DNA of 64,000 bases. It comes from Bacteroidota bacterium. GTDB taxonomy: Bacteria > Bacteroidota > Bacteroidia > Chitinophagales > Chitinophagaceae. Location: contig JAEWHC010000009.1 in assembly GCA_023387985.1 (NCBI GenBank), forward strand, positions 434,001 to 498,000, read 5' to 3'. A program made the position numbers and the translations under genes. Shown piece after piece: positions 55,615 to 64,000 of the stretch. Each line of letters starts with the position of its first letter. The stretch's first letter is position 1. A model generated the notes under the pieces. It had not been told where the DNA came from and made no database searches. It was given only the letters and a program-made list of their open reading frames with translations.

Positions 55615-57729
55615 ATGCTACGCAATACGATAACGCTGCTGTTGATTTTTATCTTTGGGTTTGGATATAACGCCTTCTCCCAAAATGACGTCACCTTCAA
55701 AACCGAATTGCGCAACATCGCCAATGGTGAAGCAGACCTGGTAATAAAGGCCGCGATTCCAGCAGGCATTCAATTGTATGCTTCGCAAAAATCGGAAGCG
55801 GATTTGCTTTACTCCACCATTGAATTCGACAAATCATCACTCCCCAACCTGGTAGGGAAACTTTCGGAAAAAACTCCTCCCAAATCCGCTCACGACGCAG
55901 CCCTTGACGCAAATGCCTCTTTTTTTACCGATTCGGCCGTTTGGGTACAGCGAGTAAAGCTGCCGGCGGGCAATGCCATGGTTTTGAAAGGCACGGTCAA
56001 TTATTTGTACAAAAAAGGGGATGAATACCCGCCGGGAGAATATTCTATCCGGCAAACGCTTGAGCCCGCAACAGCTGGACTGCAAGCTTCAAGTGAAGCG
56101 GGAAGCGTTCCCGGGCTTAGCGGCGACAGCCTGACGGCAACCGGCGCCACCGATGCTTACAATTCCACGCTTCAATCGCAATCAACCAACGCCGCTTCCG
56201 AGCCGCTCAACAGTGTTCAGGACAGGTCGCTCTGGTGGATTTTTATGACCTCGTTTGCCGGCGGCTTGCTGGCCTTAATCACACCATGCATTTACAGTAT
56301 GATCCCGGTAACGGTAAGTTTCTTTACCAAGCGCAGTGGCGACCGTGCATCCGGCATTAAGAACGCGGTTTATTATTCGGTATCCATTATGGCCATATTC
56401 ACTTTACTGGGTTTTGCCATCACGCTGATTTTTGGACCTGCTGCACTCAATAAAATGGTCACCAACTGGGTTGCCAACCTGTTTTTCTTTGCCGTTTTTC
56501 TCATTTTTGGTTTTTCGTTTTTGGGAGCGTTTGAACTTACCCTACCCAGCAGGTGGACAAGTTCGGCGGATAGCAAAGCCGGCCTCGGCAGTTTTGGCGG
56601 CATATTCTTCATGGCACTCACGCTGGTATTGGTTTCCTTCAGTTGTACGGGTCCCATCATTGGCAGCCTGCTTCCGCTGATCACGCAGGGAGGATACTTT
56701 GGTCCGCTAGTAGGCTTCTTCGGATTCTCACTGGCGCTTGCCCTGCCGTTTTCATTTTTCGCGTTTTTCCCGAGCAAGCTCAATGCCCTGGGTAAAAGTG
56801 GCGGCTGGCTCAATGCGGTAAAAGTTGTTTTGGGGTTCCTGGAACTGGCCCTTGCCCTCAAATTCCTGAGCAATGCCGACCTGGTGAAAGGCTGGAGGAT
56901 CCTCGATCGGGAAGTATTCATTGGTTTGTGGGTGGTGATTTTCGGACTCACCGGTTTTTACCTGCTGGGCAAACTCAAATTTCGCCACGATGATGACCTC
57001 CCCAAAAATGATTATGGCCTGCCGCACCTGACGGTAACCCGCCTGATGTTCGCCATCATCACCCTGGCCTTTACAGTGTACATGATTCCGGGTATGTGGG
57101 GCGCTCCCCTTAAAGCCATCAGCGCCTTTGTTCCCCCCATGGGCACGCAGGATTTTGTGATGTCGTCCGGCGGAATGGTGCGGGGCGGAACTGCATCTTT
57201 AGGATCGGGTGGTGATATGCCACACCCCAAGAAATATTATGAGCGCATGAAAATCTACGAACCTGAAGTGGCCGTGAAATACGGGCTTGTTTCCTATTTT
57301 GATTATAAGGAAGCTTTGGAAGTGGCCCGGCAGCTCGACCGTCCGCTGATGCTCGATTTTACCGGCATCAATTGTGTAAACTGCCGCAAGATGGAAGGGC
57401 AGGTGTGGAGTGATCCTGAAGTTATGCGCCGCATGAAAGAGGATTTTGTGGTGGCCTCTTTATTTGTGGATGTGCATGATATCGATCTTGCTCCCGATGA
57501 GCAATATCTCAATGCACAGGGCAAGCGCATCGAGACCCTCGGCGATTACATGGCCGACTTTCAGATCAGCCGCTTCGGCGCCAACGTGCAGCCGTATTAT
57601 TTCTTTCTTGACAATGATGAAAAACGACTCATCCAGGACGGCTATGGCTATGACCCGAGCATCCCGAAATTTATTGAGCTGCTGGAGAAAGCGAAAGTGG
57701 AATATAAGAAGGGAAAGGAAAATAAGTAA
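55615..57729 (+). CDS. DsbD-like thiol:disulfide interchange protein
   Basis: Carries reducing power from cytosolic thioredoxin to the periplasm. The 704-residue product has a signal peptide (MLRNTITLLLIFIFGFGYNAFSQ), an N-terminal DsbD alpha-type domain to about 160, a variable linker, a membrane domain of about eight helices with the redox Cys in LITPCIYSM and SFSCTGPI, and a C-terminal thioredoxin-like domain with the active site INCVNCRK near residue 585. All four redox Cys of the membrane and C-terminal domains are kept. The start at 55615 places the signal peptide first. Confidence 0.9.
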   Translation: MLRNTITLLLIFIFGFGYNAFSQNDVTFKTELRNIANGEADLVIKAAIPAGIQLYASQKSEADLLYSTIEFDKSSLPNLVGKLSEKTPPKSAHDAALDANASFFTDSAVWVQRVKLPAGNAMVLKGTVNYLYKKGDEYPPGEYSIRQTLEPATAGLQASSEAGSVPGLSGDSLTATGATDAYNSTLQSQSTNAASEPLNSVQDRSLWWIFMTSFAGGLLALITPCIYSMIPVTVSFFTKRSGDRASGIKNAVYYSVSIMAIFTLLGFAITLIFGPAALNKMVTNWVANLFFFAVFLIFGFSFLGAFELTLPSRWTSSADSKAGLGSFGGIFFMALTLVLVSFSCTGPIIGSLLPLITQGGYFGPLVGFFGFSLALALPFSFFAFFPSKLNALGKSGGWLNAVKVVLGFLELALALKFLSNADLVKGWRILDREVFIGLWVVIFGLTGFYLLGKLKFRHDDDLPKNDYGLPHLTVTRLMFAIITLAFTVYMIPGMWGAPLKAISAFVPPMGTQDFVMSSGGMVRGGTASLGSGGDMPHPKKYYERMKIYEPEVAVKYGLVSYFDYKEALEVARQLDRPLMLDFTGINCVNCRKMEGQVWSDPEVMRRMKEDFVVASLFVDVHDIDLAPDEQYLNAQGKRIETLGDYMADFQISRFGANVQPYYFFLDNDEKRLIQDGYGYDPSIPKFIELLEKAKVEYKKGKENK

Positions 57730-57876
57730 ATGTTTGTAGTTTTATCCAGGAGGCCGCTCCTGCATTCCTGATTTTCCTAAGGTCTTTCAAAAGCCAGGGC
57801 CTTGGAATGCCCATTACACCCCCTTCAAAAAATTGTGTATGGCAAGCCAGACTTTCCAATAATTTAAAGCAAATCA

Positions 57877-58350
57877 ATGGCATATAAAAAAGATAACCCG
57901 GGAGTATACATACCACCGCCGCTGATTTATTTGGCCTTTTTTTTTGTCGCGTTTCCTTTTCAGCGATGGCTGCCCATTCCCCACGCTTTTTTTGAGTCAC
58001 CGGCAGCAAGAGCCATTGGGGCCATTTTTATTTTGGCCGGGATGTCCTTTGGTTTTCCGGCGCTGATCCGGTTCCTGAAGTCCGGGAATACTGTGGTTAC
58101 CATCAAGCCCGCCAGTTGTTTGCAAACGACAGGCATTTACGCGCTGAGCCGCAATCCAATGTATGTCAGTTTAATGTTTTTTTACACGGGTTTTGCCTTC
58201 CTGTTTGGCAATTGGTGGCATTTCATATTGACCCCTTTCGTATTCCTGGTCATTCAGCAATACGTCATCCGGCGTGAAGAAAATTATCTTTACCGTCGTT
58301 TTGGAGAGGATTATATGAAGTACAAGGGAAAAGTGCGGAGATGGATTTAA
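57877..58350 (+). CDS. Isoprenylcysteine carboxyl methyltransferase-like membrane methyltransferase
   Basis: Inner-membrane methyltransferase-like protein of 157 residues with about four helices. The C-terminal half carries the family signature ALSRNPMYVSLMFFYTGFAF, then the RREENYLYRRFGEDYMKYKGKVRRWI end that forms the S-adenosylmethionine site in ICMT and phospholipid methyltransferases. Bacterial members act on unknown substrates. Its stop overlaps by ten bases a frame running into the next lipoprotein gene, so the two may be cotranscribed. Confidence 0.85.
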   Translation: MAYKKDNPGVYIPPPLIYLAFFFVAFPFQRWLPIPHAFFESPAARAIGAIFILAGMSFGFPALIRFLKSGNTVVTIKPASCLQTTGIYALSRNPMYVSLMFFYTGFAFLFGNWWHFILTPFVFLVIQQYVIRREENYLYRRFGEDYMKYKGKVRRWI

Positions 58351-58415
58351 ACCAGGAAGAGATTAACGCCATGCAACCATTTTCACTTGCAGGGTGTTAT
58401 TGTTTAAGAACCGTT

Positions 58416-58877
58416 ATGAAGTCGAAGGTGTTCTATACGTTACTGCTGCTGGTATTTTTTTCGGGAGGTTGTGATCCTTGCGCTAACCTCGATTGCCTTT
58501 CGAGCAATTATCACGCACAGTTCCGGATTCTGAGTAAGGACGATGGCAGAGACCTGGTTTTTGGGCCTGATGCGGTTTATGACCCATTGGGCATTGAATT
58601 TTTTGCATTAAATGGCGCTGACACAATATTTTTCCAATACGACCCCATCAGATTTCCCAATACCGGCCATGACAGCATTCTATTGGTGCACTTTTATCCT
58701 GAAACCACTGCCCCGGTATTTATGCGGTTAAATGCCGCGGACACGGATACCCTCCAGCTCAGTTACCGGACCTTTGTCACCAAATGCTGTGGAACCATCA
58801 CCGAGATCACGAAGTTCAGGTACAACAATAGCGTGGATCTCCCCGGCAGCGCCGGTACCCAGGAACTCCGGAAATAG
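58416..58877 (+). CDS. Small lipoprotein of unknown function
   Basis: Exported lipoprotein of 153 residues; I do not recognise the family with certainty. The signal MKSKVFYTLLLLVFFSGGC ends in a lipobox and the mature part starts with a Cys cluster (CDPCANLDC); another pair (KCCGTI) lies near the end. The middle is beta-rich with several Asp-Thr pairs. It could be one of the widespread small Bacteroidota lipoproteins with paired disulfides. The same frame is open from 58341, overlapping the methyltransferase stop, but the signal peptide supports 58416. Confidence 0.65.
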   Translation: MKSKVFYTLLLLVFFSGGCDPCANLDCLSSNYHAQFRILSKDDGRDLVFGPDAVYDPLGIEFFALNGADTIFFQYDPIRFPNTGHDSILLVHFYPETTAPVFMRLNAADTDTLQLSYRTFVTKCCGTITEITKFRYNNSVDLPGSAGTQELRK

Positions 58878-59032
58878 AAATCCGGGCATTGAGCATGGAA
58901 AATGAAGCTCAATCGCTAAAGACCTTAAAGGTCAAAATATGTTTCTTAAATCCTTCTTTCACCATTTCCTTCCAAAAATCTTCATTCCTCCCTGCAACAG
59001 ATCTTCCGACATTTGTGTCATTAACCCGAAAC

Positions 59033-59599
59033 ATGGCGCCCATCGAAGAACTCGTAAGGCAATGCTTGCGCAACAACGCTTCAGCGCAAAAGCAGTTGTA
59101 TGACCGGTATGCTCCCCAAATGATGGGCGTCTGCTACCGTTATGCCCGCAACCGTGATGAAGCGCATGAGATTTTGCAGGAAGGATTTGTACGGGTTTTT
59201 ACCAACCTAGACAAGTGGAAAAAAGAAGGCGAGTTGGGGGCATGGATGCGCAGGATAATGGTGAATACCGCGCTGAACTGGATCAGGGACAGCAAAAAAT
59301 GGGATTGGGATGATGAAGAAAAAATTGAAGTCATGCCACCGGAGAGTTATGGTGAATCGCCTTTGGAAATGCTGCAGGCCAAGGAACTGATCGCCCTGAT
59401 TAAAACGTTGCCGGAGGGTTACCAGGCGGTTTTTAATCTTCACGCGGTGGAAGGCTACAGCCATGTCGAAATAGCAGCACTGCTTGGAATCAGCGAAGGC
59501 ACAAGCCGCAGCCAGTACATGCGGGCAAGAAGGCACCTGGCAGAAAAAATTAAAAATCTCGCGGAGAATAAAAGATTTGAACATGTTGCACGAAAATGA
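59033..59599 (+). CDS. ECF-type RNA polymerase sigma factor
   Basis: Sigma-70-family extracytoplasmic-function factor of 188 residues. Region 2 (YDRYAPQMMGVCYRYARNRDEAHEILQEGFVRVFTNL) and region 4 (LPEGYQAVFNLHAVEGYSHVEIAALLGISEGTSRSQYMRAR) are both complete; regions 1.1 and 3 are absent as expected. The start at 59033 gives MAPIEELV directly before region 2; an upstream ATG at 58889 adds 48 unrelated residues. It overlaps the next gene by 17 bases, so its likely regulator is translationally coupled. Confidence 0.93.
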   Translation: MAPIEELVRQCLRNNASAQKQLYDRYAPQMMGVCYRYARNRDEAHEILQEGFVRVFTNLDKWKKEGELGAWMRRIMVNTALNWIRDSKKWDWDDEEKIEVMPPESYGESPLEMLQAKELIALIKTLPEGYQAVFNLHAVEGYSHVEIAALLGISEGTSRSQYMRARRHLAEKIKNLAENKRFEHVARK

Positions 59600-61043
59600 T
59601 TTTGACAAAAAACTGAGGGAAATGCTCCGCGGTTGGGAGCAGGAGCCCGAAGAAAATGACTGGCAGGTCATTGAGCGCCGCTTGCATCACAGAAACAATC
59701 CACGCTTTTTGTGGTGGTCTATTGCTGCTTTGGCGCTGATTCTTGCCGGAACTGCTTTTTGGTGGCTGCGGCTGCCGGAAATGAAGGGTGATGCAATTGA
59801 AAAGCAAAATGTTGCCGCCCATGTTCCTCCTGTCGGGTCATCCGAGGGGAACCACGTTAGCACCTTACCCGGGCAGGATTCCCAAACCGGCCAGGGCATT
59901 ACCGGGCAGTCAAAGGCACAGGAAGCACAGCCTCATTCTGGCGAAGCCGTTGTGCCTGCTACAAATTCAGTCCGGAATTTATCAGATGTCAGGTCAACAG
60001 TTGAAAAAAATGCTTCCCCGGCAACCATACCTGGAATTGCCCTTGGGGTAAAATCGGAACATGCCACAGCCGAAAAGCTTTACACATCAAATGAACCCCG
60101 TAATGCAATCGTACAAAGCAGGAATCAAGCTAAACCGGAAAACAATGCCGGGGAAGGGGAATGGGCAGCTGTAAACAATTTTCCGACATCAGCGGCAAGG
60201 CTGGCTGCCGCAGACCTTCCGGCAATTGATGGGAAGCGCATAACGCAAAACGCTCCCGCACCTGATTTTCAAACGGTGAAACCGATCGTGGTGCTGCAAA
60301 ATAACCAACCAATGCACAGGAGGGTAAACCCAAACTGGAGCTGGCAGGTTTATGCCGCAGCCGGGATTGGACAGGATCTGAACGACATTCAGTTGAAATC
60401 GATGGGGAATGATCCGTCAGGTATGTTTGCCGATGGCTATTTCAGTTTTCTGGATTCGAACCGTACTGCTTACCTGGTTCAGCGCCGGGAAAGCAAACCC
60501 CAGAACTACCAACATTTTTCCGCCGGAATGCTTGTGGGAAGACGGGTTAATAACACTCTTGCTTTCAAAACCGGTTTGGGTTTTGTTTTTTCGAGGTGGG
60601 AGCAGCATGAGGAATATTTCCAGAATGCCGTTGCTTTTCAGAACAACAGCATGGCAAGCAACAGGATGGCGCTCTATGACAGTAAGTTCAGCATGTACCA
60701 ATTGACCGTTCCGCTTGAGCTGGAGTGGAAAGCTATCGACAGGAAGTGGGGCACCATCCGTCTTCTGCCTTCATTGCAAAGCCGCTTGCTGCTGAGGCTG
60801 GAAGAACAACAAAAAATTTATTTCGCAGGCAGGTTATTGAATAAAGATGAACTTACCAATCTCACTACCGAAGGCCGGCGATATCAACCCCATCTTCGAT
60901 TTGGCGCATCATTTCAGCCCGCATTTGCACCAGGCTGGCAGATTGCTCCCGCTGTTTCCAGGCCATTGAATTCCGTATACCAGGCCAAACAGCGCCCTAA
61001 ATTTTCTGAAGTTTCAATCCAGTTGCGGAAAACTTTAAAATAA
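59583..61043 (+). CDS. Putative dual-membrane-spanning anti-sigma regulator (Dma-like)
   Basis: The 486-residue product has an unusual layout. Residues 1-40 are cytosolic and charged, with the pattern FDKKLREML...EPEENDWQVIERRL seen at the N-terminus of Bacteroidota membrane regulators next to ECF sigma genes. One membrane helix follows at about 42-63. A linker of about 220 residues rich in Ala, Gln, Pro, Thr and Asn comes next. The C-terminal 200 residues (from NWSWQVYAAAGIGQDL) are beta-rich with alternating patterns (HFSAGMLVGRRVNNTLAFKTGLGFVFSRW) like an outer-membrane barrel. This matches the design of Dma anti-sigma factors reported in Bacteroides thetaiotaomicron. The start overlaps the sigma gene end by 17 bases. 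Role inferred from context. Confidence 0.75.
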   Translation: MLHENDFDKKLREMLRGWEQEPEENDWQVIERRLHHRNNPRFLWWSIAALALILAGTAFWWLRLPEMKGDAIEKQNVAAHVPPVGSSEGNHVSTLPGQDSQTGQGITGQSKAQEAQPHSGEAVVPATNSVRNLSDVRSTVEKNASPATIPGIALGVKSEHATAEKLYTSNEPRNAIVQSRNQAKPENNAGEGEWAAVNNFPTSAARLAAADLPAIDGKRITQNAPAPDFQTVKPIVVLQNNQPMHRRVNPNWSWQVYAAAGIGQDLNDIQLKSMGNDPSGMFADGYFSFLDSNRTAYLVQRRESKPQNYQHFSAGMLVGRRVNNTLAFKTGLGFVFSRWEQHEEYFQNAVAFQNNSMASNRMALYDSKFSMYQLTVPLELEWKAIDRKWGTIRLLPSLQSRLLLRLEEQQKIYFAGRLLNKDELTNLTTEGRRYQPHLRFGASFQPAFAPGWQIAPAVSRPLNSVYQAKQRPKFSEVSIQLRKTLK

Positions 61044-61107
61044 TTTCCGGTTAATGCAGCGTTGGCTCCTTATGCCGTTTCATTACTATGTCTTTCAAAC
61101 TTCCATT

Positions 61108-62367
61108 ATGAAAAAGTTGATCTATTTGCTTTCTGTAGCTTTTCTGCTTACCGGTTGCATGAAAACTTCCATCGACAGGTCCTATACTTTTTTCAGGCCG
61201 GTTTATTCCACCAAAGCAGAAGTACAAGCAGCCATCAGGAGCGATGCGCCGGTACCTATTGTTTCGCCCGGTAAATTGTTTTATAAGGATGGCCATATTT
61301 TCCTGAATGAATTTGAAAAAGGCATCCACATCATCGACGTGCAAAATGTGTCAAGTCCATCCGTCCGTTCATTTGTAAACATTCCGCAATGCGTGGACCT
61401 GGCCGTTCGGGGAAATATTCTTTACGCTGACCTGGGAACGGACCTTGTAGCCATTGATATCAGCAATCCTCAAAATGTGGAATTGAAAAAAGTGCTTTCC
61501 GGCGTTTTTCCGCATAGGTACAGTTATGTTTATAGCGCCAATAGCCAGGAAGCCTTGTATCTCGTAAATTTTGTGCGGGTAGATACCACCATTTCGGGTG
61601 AAGCCGATCAGCGTTGGGGCGTTTCTTTTGAAGATATGACCCGCTCCAATCTGAACTTTGCACATTTCGCGGCGAGTACCGGAACCAAGGTGATTACCAA
61701 TGGCATCGGGGGCAGCATGGCCCGTTTTGGCCTTGCCGGTGACCGCATGTATACCGTTGACTGGTCAAACCTCAAAATTTTCAACACGGCCATTCCGGAA
61801 TCTCCGCAATATGTTTCGCAGCAAACAATAACAACCGGCAACAATGTGGAAACCATTTTCCCCTTCCAGGATAAGCTGTTTATTGGCTCTATGCAGGGTA
61901 TGTTTATTTATGACATTTCCAACAGGGACAAGCCTGTGCAAGCAGGAAAATTTGAACATGCCCGGGTTTGCGACCCGGTAATCAGCGACGGGGTGAACGC
62001 TTATGTTACCCTCAGAAGTTCCAATGCCTGGTGCGGTGGTTTCATCAACCAGCTTGATGTGCTGGATGTGACAGACATCTACAATCCCAAACACATCAAG
62101 ACCTATACAATGGCCAGTCCATATGGTTTGTCTAAAGACGGTGACGTACTGATTATTTGCGAAGGAAAATCAGGCTTGAAATTCATGGATGCCCGCGACC
62201 CGGCGAAAATAGAACAACTCGCATTGCTTGGTGGAATGGAAACTTTTGATGTAATCGCCCTCGATGGTATAGCCTATGTTTCAGCGGCTGATGGATTGTA
62301 CCTTGTGGATTATTCCAATCCCAGGGCTCCACAGGTGAAAAGTAAGATTACTTTTAAAACCCCTTAA
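61108..62367 (+). CDS. LVIVD-repeat lipoprotein
   Basis: Exported lipoprotein of 419 residues with a signal ending in LLTGC and seven or so LVIVD-type beta-propeller repeats, for example GIHIIDVQNVSSPSV, LVAIDISNPQNVEL, MFIYDISNRDKPVQ and LYLVDYSNPRAPQV. The repeats form a surface-exposed propeller in bacteria and archaea; binding partner unknown. The start at 61108 is chosen for the signal peptide; an ATG at 61054 adds 18 residues. It begins 64 bases after the sigma-regulator gene and is followed by the small barrel gene after nine bases. Confidence 0.85.
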   Translation: MKKLIYLLSVAFLLTGCMKTSIDRSYTFFRPVYSTKAEVQAAIRSDAPVPIVSPGKLFYKDGHIFLNEFEKGIHIIDVQNVSSPSVRSFVNIPQCVDLAVRGNILYADLGTDLVAIDISNPQNVELKKVLSGVFPHRYSYVYSANSQEALYLVNFVRVDTTISGEADQRWGVSFEDMTRSNLNFAHFAASTGTKVITNGIGGSMARFGLAGDRMYTVDWSNLKIFNTAIPESPQYVSQQTITTGNNVETIFPFQDKLFIGSMQGMFIYDISNRDKPVQAGKFEHARVCDPVISDGVNAYVTLRSSNAWCGGFINQLDVLDVTDIYNPKHIKTYTMASPYGLSKDGDVLIICEGKSGLKFMDARDPAKIEQLALLGGMETFDVIALDGIAYVSAADGLYLVDYSNPRAPQVKSKITFKTP

Positions 62368-62376
62368 TCAATTACG

Positions 62377-62973
62377 ATGAACTGGAGAAAATTGTTCATG
62401 CTGGCGCTCTGTATTAATCTCTTCCCTTTCCATTTGCTGGCGCAAAAAGTGAAACCAGGATTTATGATCGAAGCCGGGGTTGCATTGGGGGTAAATAAAG
62501 CCGAAGTGGCAAGGGCCCTCATGCAGGTCAATTATAAAGATTGGTTCGGAGGAATTGGCGCCGGCTTTGATGCCACCCAATTTGAAAATTATCAGCCCAT
62601 GTTGTCTGCCGGACGCTACCTCGGCCAGCGCAAGATCAAACCTTTCGTTATGGCCTCCGGAGGGCTCAATCTCCCGGAAAAAAAATTTATTCCTGGCACT
62701 AAACCCGATCAGCCAGAAATTTGGAGGCAGTGGTGGTTTTTGCCGGATACAAAATACCTGGCGGGCTTTTTTGGTGAAGCCGCAGCCGGCATTCATTTCA
62801 GGGGAAAGGGAGGCCATGGATTTGTGCTCAGCCTGTCGCAATCCATAAAAACATTGCGGGAAAACAAGTCTTCCCAATTGTACAACCCGGTTACGCGAAA
62901 AATTGAACCAGCCCAGGAAAGCTTTCTGTACAAGATTCATTCCCTGAATGTGCGGTTGGGTTATAAATTTTAG
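62377..62973 (+). CDS. Small exported protein, probable outer-membrane beta-barrel
   Basis: Protein of 198 residues with a signal peptide (MNWRKLFMLALCINLFPFHLLAQ) and a series of short amphipathic strands (FMIEAGVALGVNKAE, FGGIGAGFDATQF, KIKPFVMASGGLNL, HGFVLSLSQSIKT). The C-terminus SLNVRLGYKF ends in Phe, the usual signal for the barrel-assembly machinery. It is not assigned to a named family. It begins nine bases after the LVIVD lipoprotein and is closed by a terminator, so it is probably the last gene of the sigma cluster. Confidence 0.7.
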   Translation: MNWRKLFMLALCINLFPFHLLAQKVKPGFMIEAGVALGVNKAEVARALMQVNYKDWFGGIGAGFDATQFENYQPMLSAGRYLGQRKIKPFVMASGGLNLPEKKFIPGTKPDQPEIWRQWWFLPDTKYLAGFFGEAAAGIHFRGKGGHGFVLSLSQSIKTLRENKSSQLYNPVTRKIEPAQESFLYKIHSLNVRLGYKF

Positions 62974-63012
62974 CTACGTTCCGGCACTACACACATGCGG
63001 TTTCTGATTTAG

Positions 63013-63049
63013 ACAGCCTTCCGGATCTTTCGGGGGCTGTTCTTTTTTG
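63013..63049 (+). terminator. Rho-independent terminator after the sigma/barrel cluster
   Basis: ACAGCC pairs with GGCTGT around a hairpin containing CCG...CGG, followed by a T-rich stretch. It lies 40 bases after the small barrel gene and before the ParA gene. Confidence 0.75.
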
Positions 63050-63138
63050 TGAAAATAGATGAATGGTGCTATATCCAAAATCTGCAAATTTTTTGGGGCA
63101 TGCAGGAGAATTTATTACATTACAAAAAAATTAGTTGC

Positions 63139-63882
63139 ATGGTTACCATTGCGTTGTATAACATCAAAGGAGGAGTTGGCAAAACGGCCGGATGCGTGAA
63201 TCTTGCATACCTCGCAGCGTCTGATGATAAAAAAGTCCTGATCTGGGATCTCGATCCTCAGGGTTCCGCTTCATTTTATCTGAAAGCCCGGGATACCGGA
63301 AAATCCGGGAATATAAAAAAGCTCCTCCAGGGTGAGATTGAGCCTTCCGGTGTGATCCAGGAAACCGAATTTGAAAATTTCTGGATCATTCCAGCAGAAT
63401 TCAATAACCGTCATCTTGATGTTTTGGTGGAGGAAACGAAGCAAAACAAGAAAAAATGGAGATCCCTGATCTCAAAACTGGGGGAAGAATTTGACTACTT
63501 ATTTATCGACTGCCCGCCCGGGATTGGACCGTTGAGCGAAGCTGTTTTTTCAGTGGCAGATATGTTGGTACTCCCCACCATTCCTACTACCTTATCCATT
63601 CGTACCTACGATCAACTTATCGCTTTTTTTGAAAGCAAGGATTGGAGTACGGAAAAAATATATGCTTTTTTCAATATGGCCGACAAACGGAAAAATATGC
63701 ACAACGACACTATTGAAGCGTACAAACGAAACAAGCAATTCTTTAAACAGTACATTCCCTATTTGAGTACAGTTGAGAAAATGGGGACCCATCTTACACC
63801 GGTAGCCTGGTTTGCACCGTCGAGCTATGCTACCCATGCCTTCCGCGAATTGTGGAAAGAGATCAAAAAAAAGTTGGGTTAA
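63139..63882 (+). CDS. ParA-family ATPase
   Basis: Cytosolic deviant Walker A ATPase of 247 residues. The motifs are intact: KGGVGKTA near residues 10-17, WDLDPQGSASFYL near 36-48 and the switch Asp in LFIDCPPGIG near 120. Such proteins partition DNA, plasmids or protein clusters. No ParB gene follows and no parS-like site is seen, so it could be an orphan that positions another cargo. The start at 63139 (MVTIALYNIKGG) fits the family; an ATG at 63049 would run through the preceding terminator. The chromosomal ParA partner in Bacteroidota normally sits next to ParB, which argues against that role. Confidence 0.85.
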   Translation: MVTIALYNIKGGVGKTAGCVNLAYLAASDDKKVLIWDLDPQGSASFYLKARDTGKSGNIKKLLQGEIEPSGVIQETEFENFWIIPAEFNNRHLDVLVEETKQNKKKWRSLISKLGEEFDYLFIDCPPGIGPLSEAVFSVADMLVLPTIPTTLSIRTYDQLIAFFESKDWSTEKIYAFFNMADKRKNMHNDTIEAYKRNKQFFKQYIPYLSTVEKMGTHLTPVAWFAPSSYATHAFRELWKEIKKKLG

Positions 63883-63951
63883 TTAACGGATCTCATTTTT
63901 TATCAGCTATTCCTCCGGTATTTTGCACACTTTCAAAATGTATTTGAAATT

Positions 63952-64000
63952 ATGGAGAGAGAAATAACCAGTTGGTTCAGTCCCGCCACAGGCGAGGAAA
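63952..64000 (+). CDS. Partial CDS, probable esterase (putative esterase family), cut by the window end
   Basis: Only 16 codons are present, MEREITSWFSPATGEE. The opening REITSWFSPATG resembles the start of putative-esterase-family proteins (RExxxWYSPxLG). It starts 69 bases after the ParA stop. Too short for a firm call. Confidence 0.4.
   Translation, partial: MEREITSWFSPATGEE

Noticed and set aside
1..64000. CRISPR, tRNA, rRNA, transposase, prophage or attachment site
   Set aside because: Looked for on both strands by eye; no regular spacer arrays, no cloverleaf-like segments, no transposase or integrase motifs were found. tRNAs without a search tool can be missed.

Overview
The window is chromosomal DNA from a member of the Bacteroidota, most likely a Chitinophagaceae-like organism. 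The evidence is the TonB receptor / DUF4249 / MG2-type envelope operon, DUF4199 and DUF4919 proteins, many lipoproteins with short signal peptides, a fused E1 alpha/beta dehydrogenase, an ECF sigma factor followed by an overlapping membrane-spanning regulator, and promoters resembling the Bacteroidota TTG / TAnnTTTG type. Genus cannot be fixed from sequence alone. I see no rRNA, tRNA, CRISPR array, prophage or insertion sequence; base composition looks even and the gene content is mostly vertical-looking core and envelope functions.

Layout. 1-7.7 kb: peptidoglycan carboxypeptidase (dacB), NAD(P)HX repair enzyme, a serine hydrolase lipoprotein, SerA, a PolB-like exonuclease and a Crp-type regulator. 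7.9-12 kb: EF-G and a divergent amino acid permease. 12-19.2 kb: a four-gene minus-strand envelope operon (unknown secreted protein, TonB-dependent receptor with STN domain, DUF4249 lipoprotein, MG2/plug-like protein). 19.5-26.8 kb: YebC, DUF4199 protein, S9 peptidase, acyl desaturase, a GNAT domain with a long disordered tail, a beta-propeller lipoprotein and DoxX. 27-32.7 kb: a complete RND tripartite efflux operon. 32.9-40.7 kb: a ChaA-like antiporter, catalase, a dihydroorotate-dehydrogenase-like protein without the usual catalytic loop, a DUF4919 protein, a class-A-like serine hydrolase and a secreted beta-helix protein.

41-51.4 kb: an 11-gene complex I operon, nuoABCDHIJKLMN, with no nuoE, nuoF or nuoG, and an unrecognised 137-residue proline-rich gene immediately behind nuoN. 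51.6-58.9 kb: MgtC-like protein, lipid kinase, fused 2-oxoacid dehydrogenase E1, DsbD-like thiol transporter, an ICMT-like methyltransferase and a small lipoprotein. 59-63 kb: an ECF sigma factor overlapping a gene whose product appears to have a cytoplasmic anti-sigma-like segment, one inner-membrane helix, a long linker and a C-terminal beta-rich domain, followed by an LVIVD-repeat lipoprotein and a small probable outer-membrane barrel. The window ends with an orphan ParA-type ATPase and the first codons of a probable esterase.

The most interesting items are the sigma / dual-membrane regulator module at 59.0-63.0 kb (architecture like the Dma anti-sigma factors of Bacteroides), and the NuoEFG-less complex I with its unknown trailing gene. 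Family assignments are made by eye from motifs, not from database searches.
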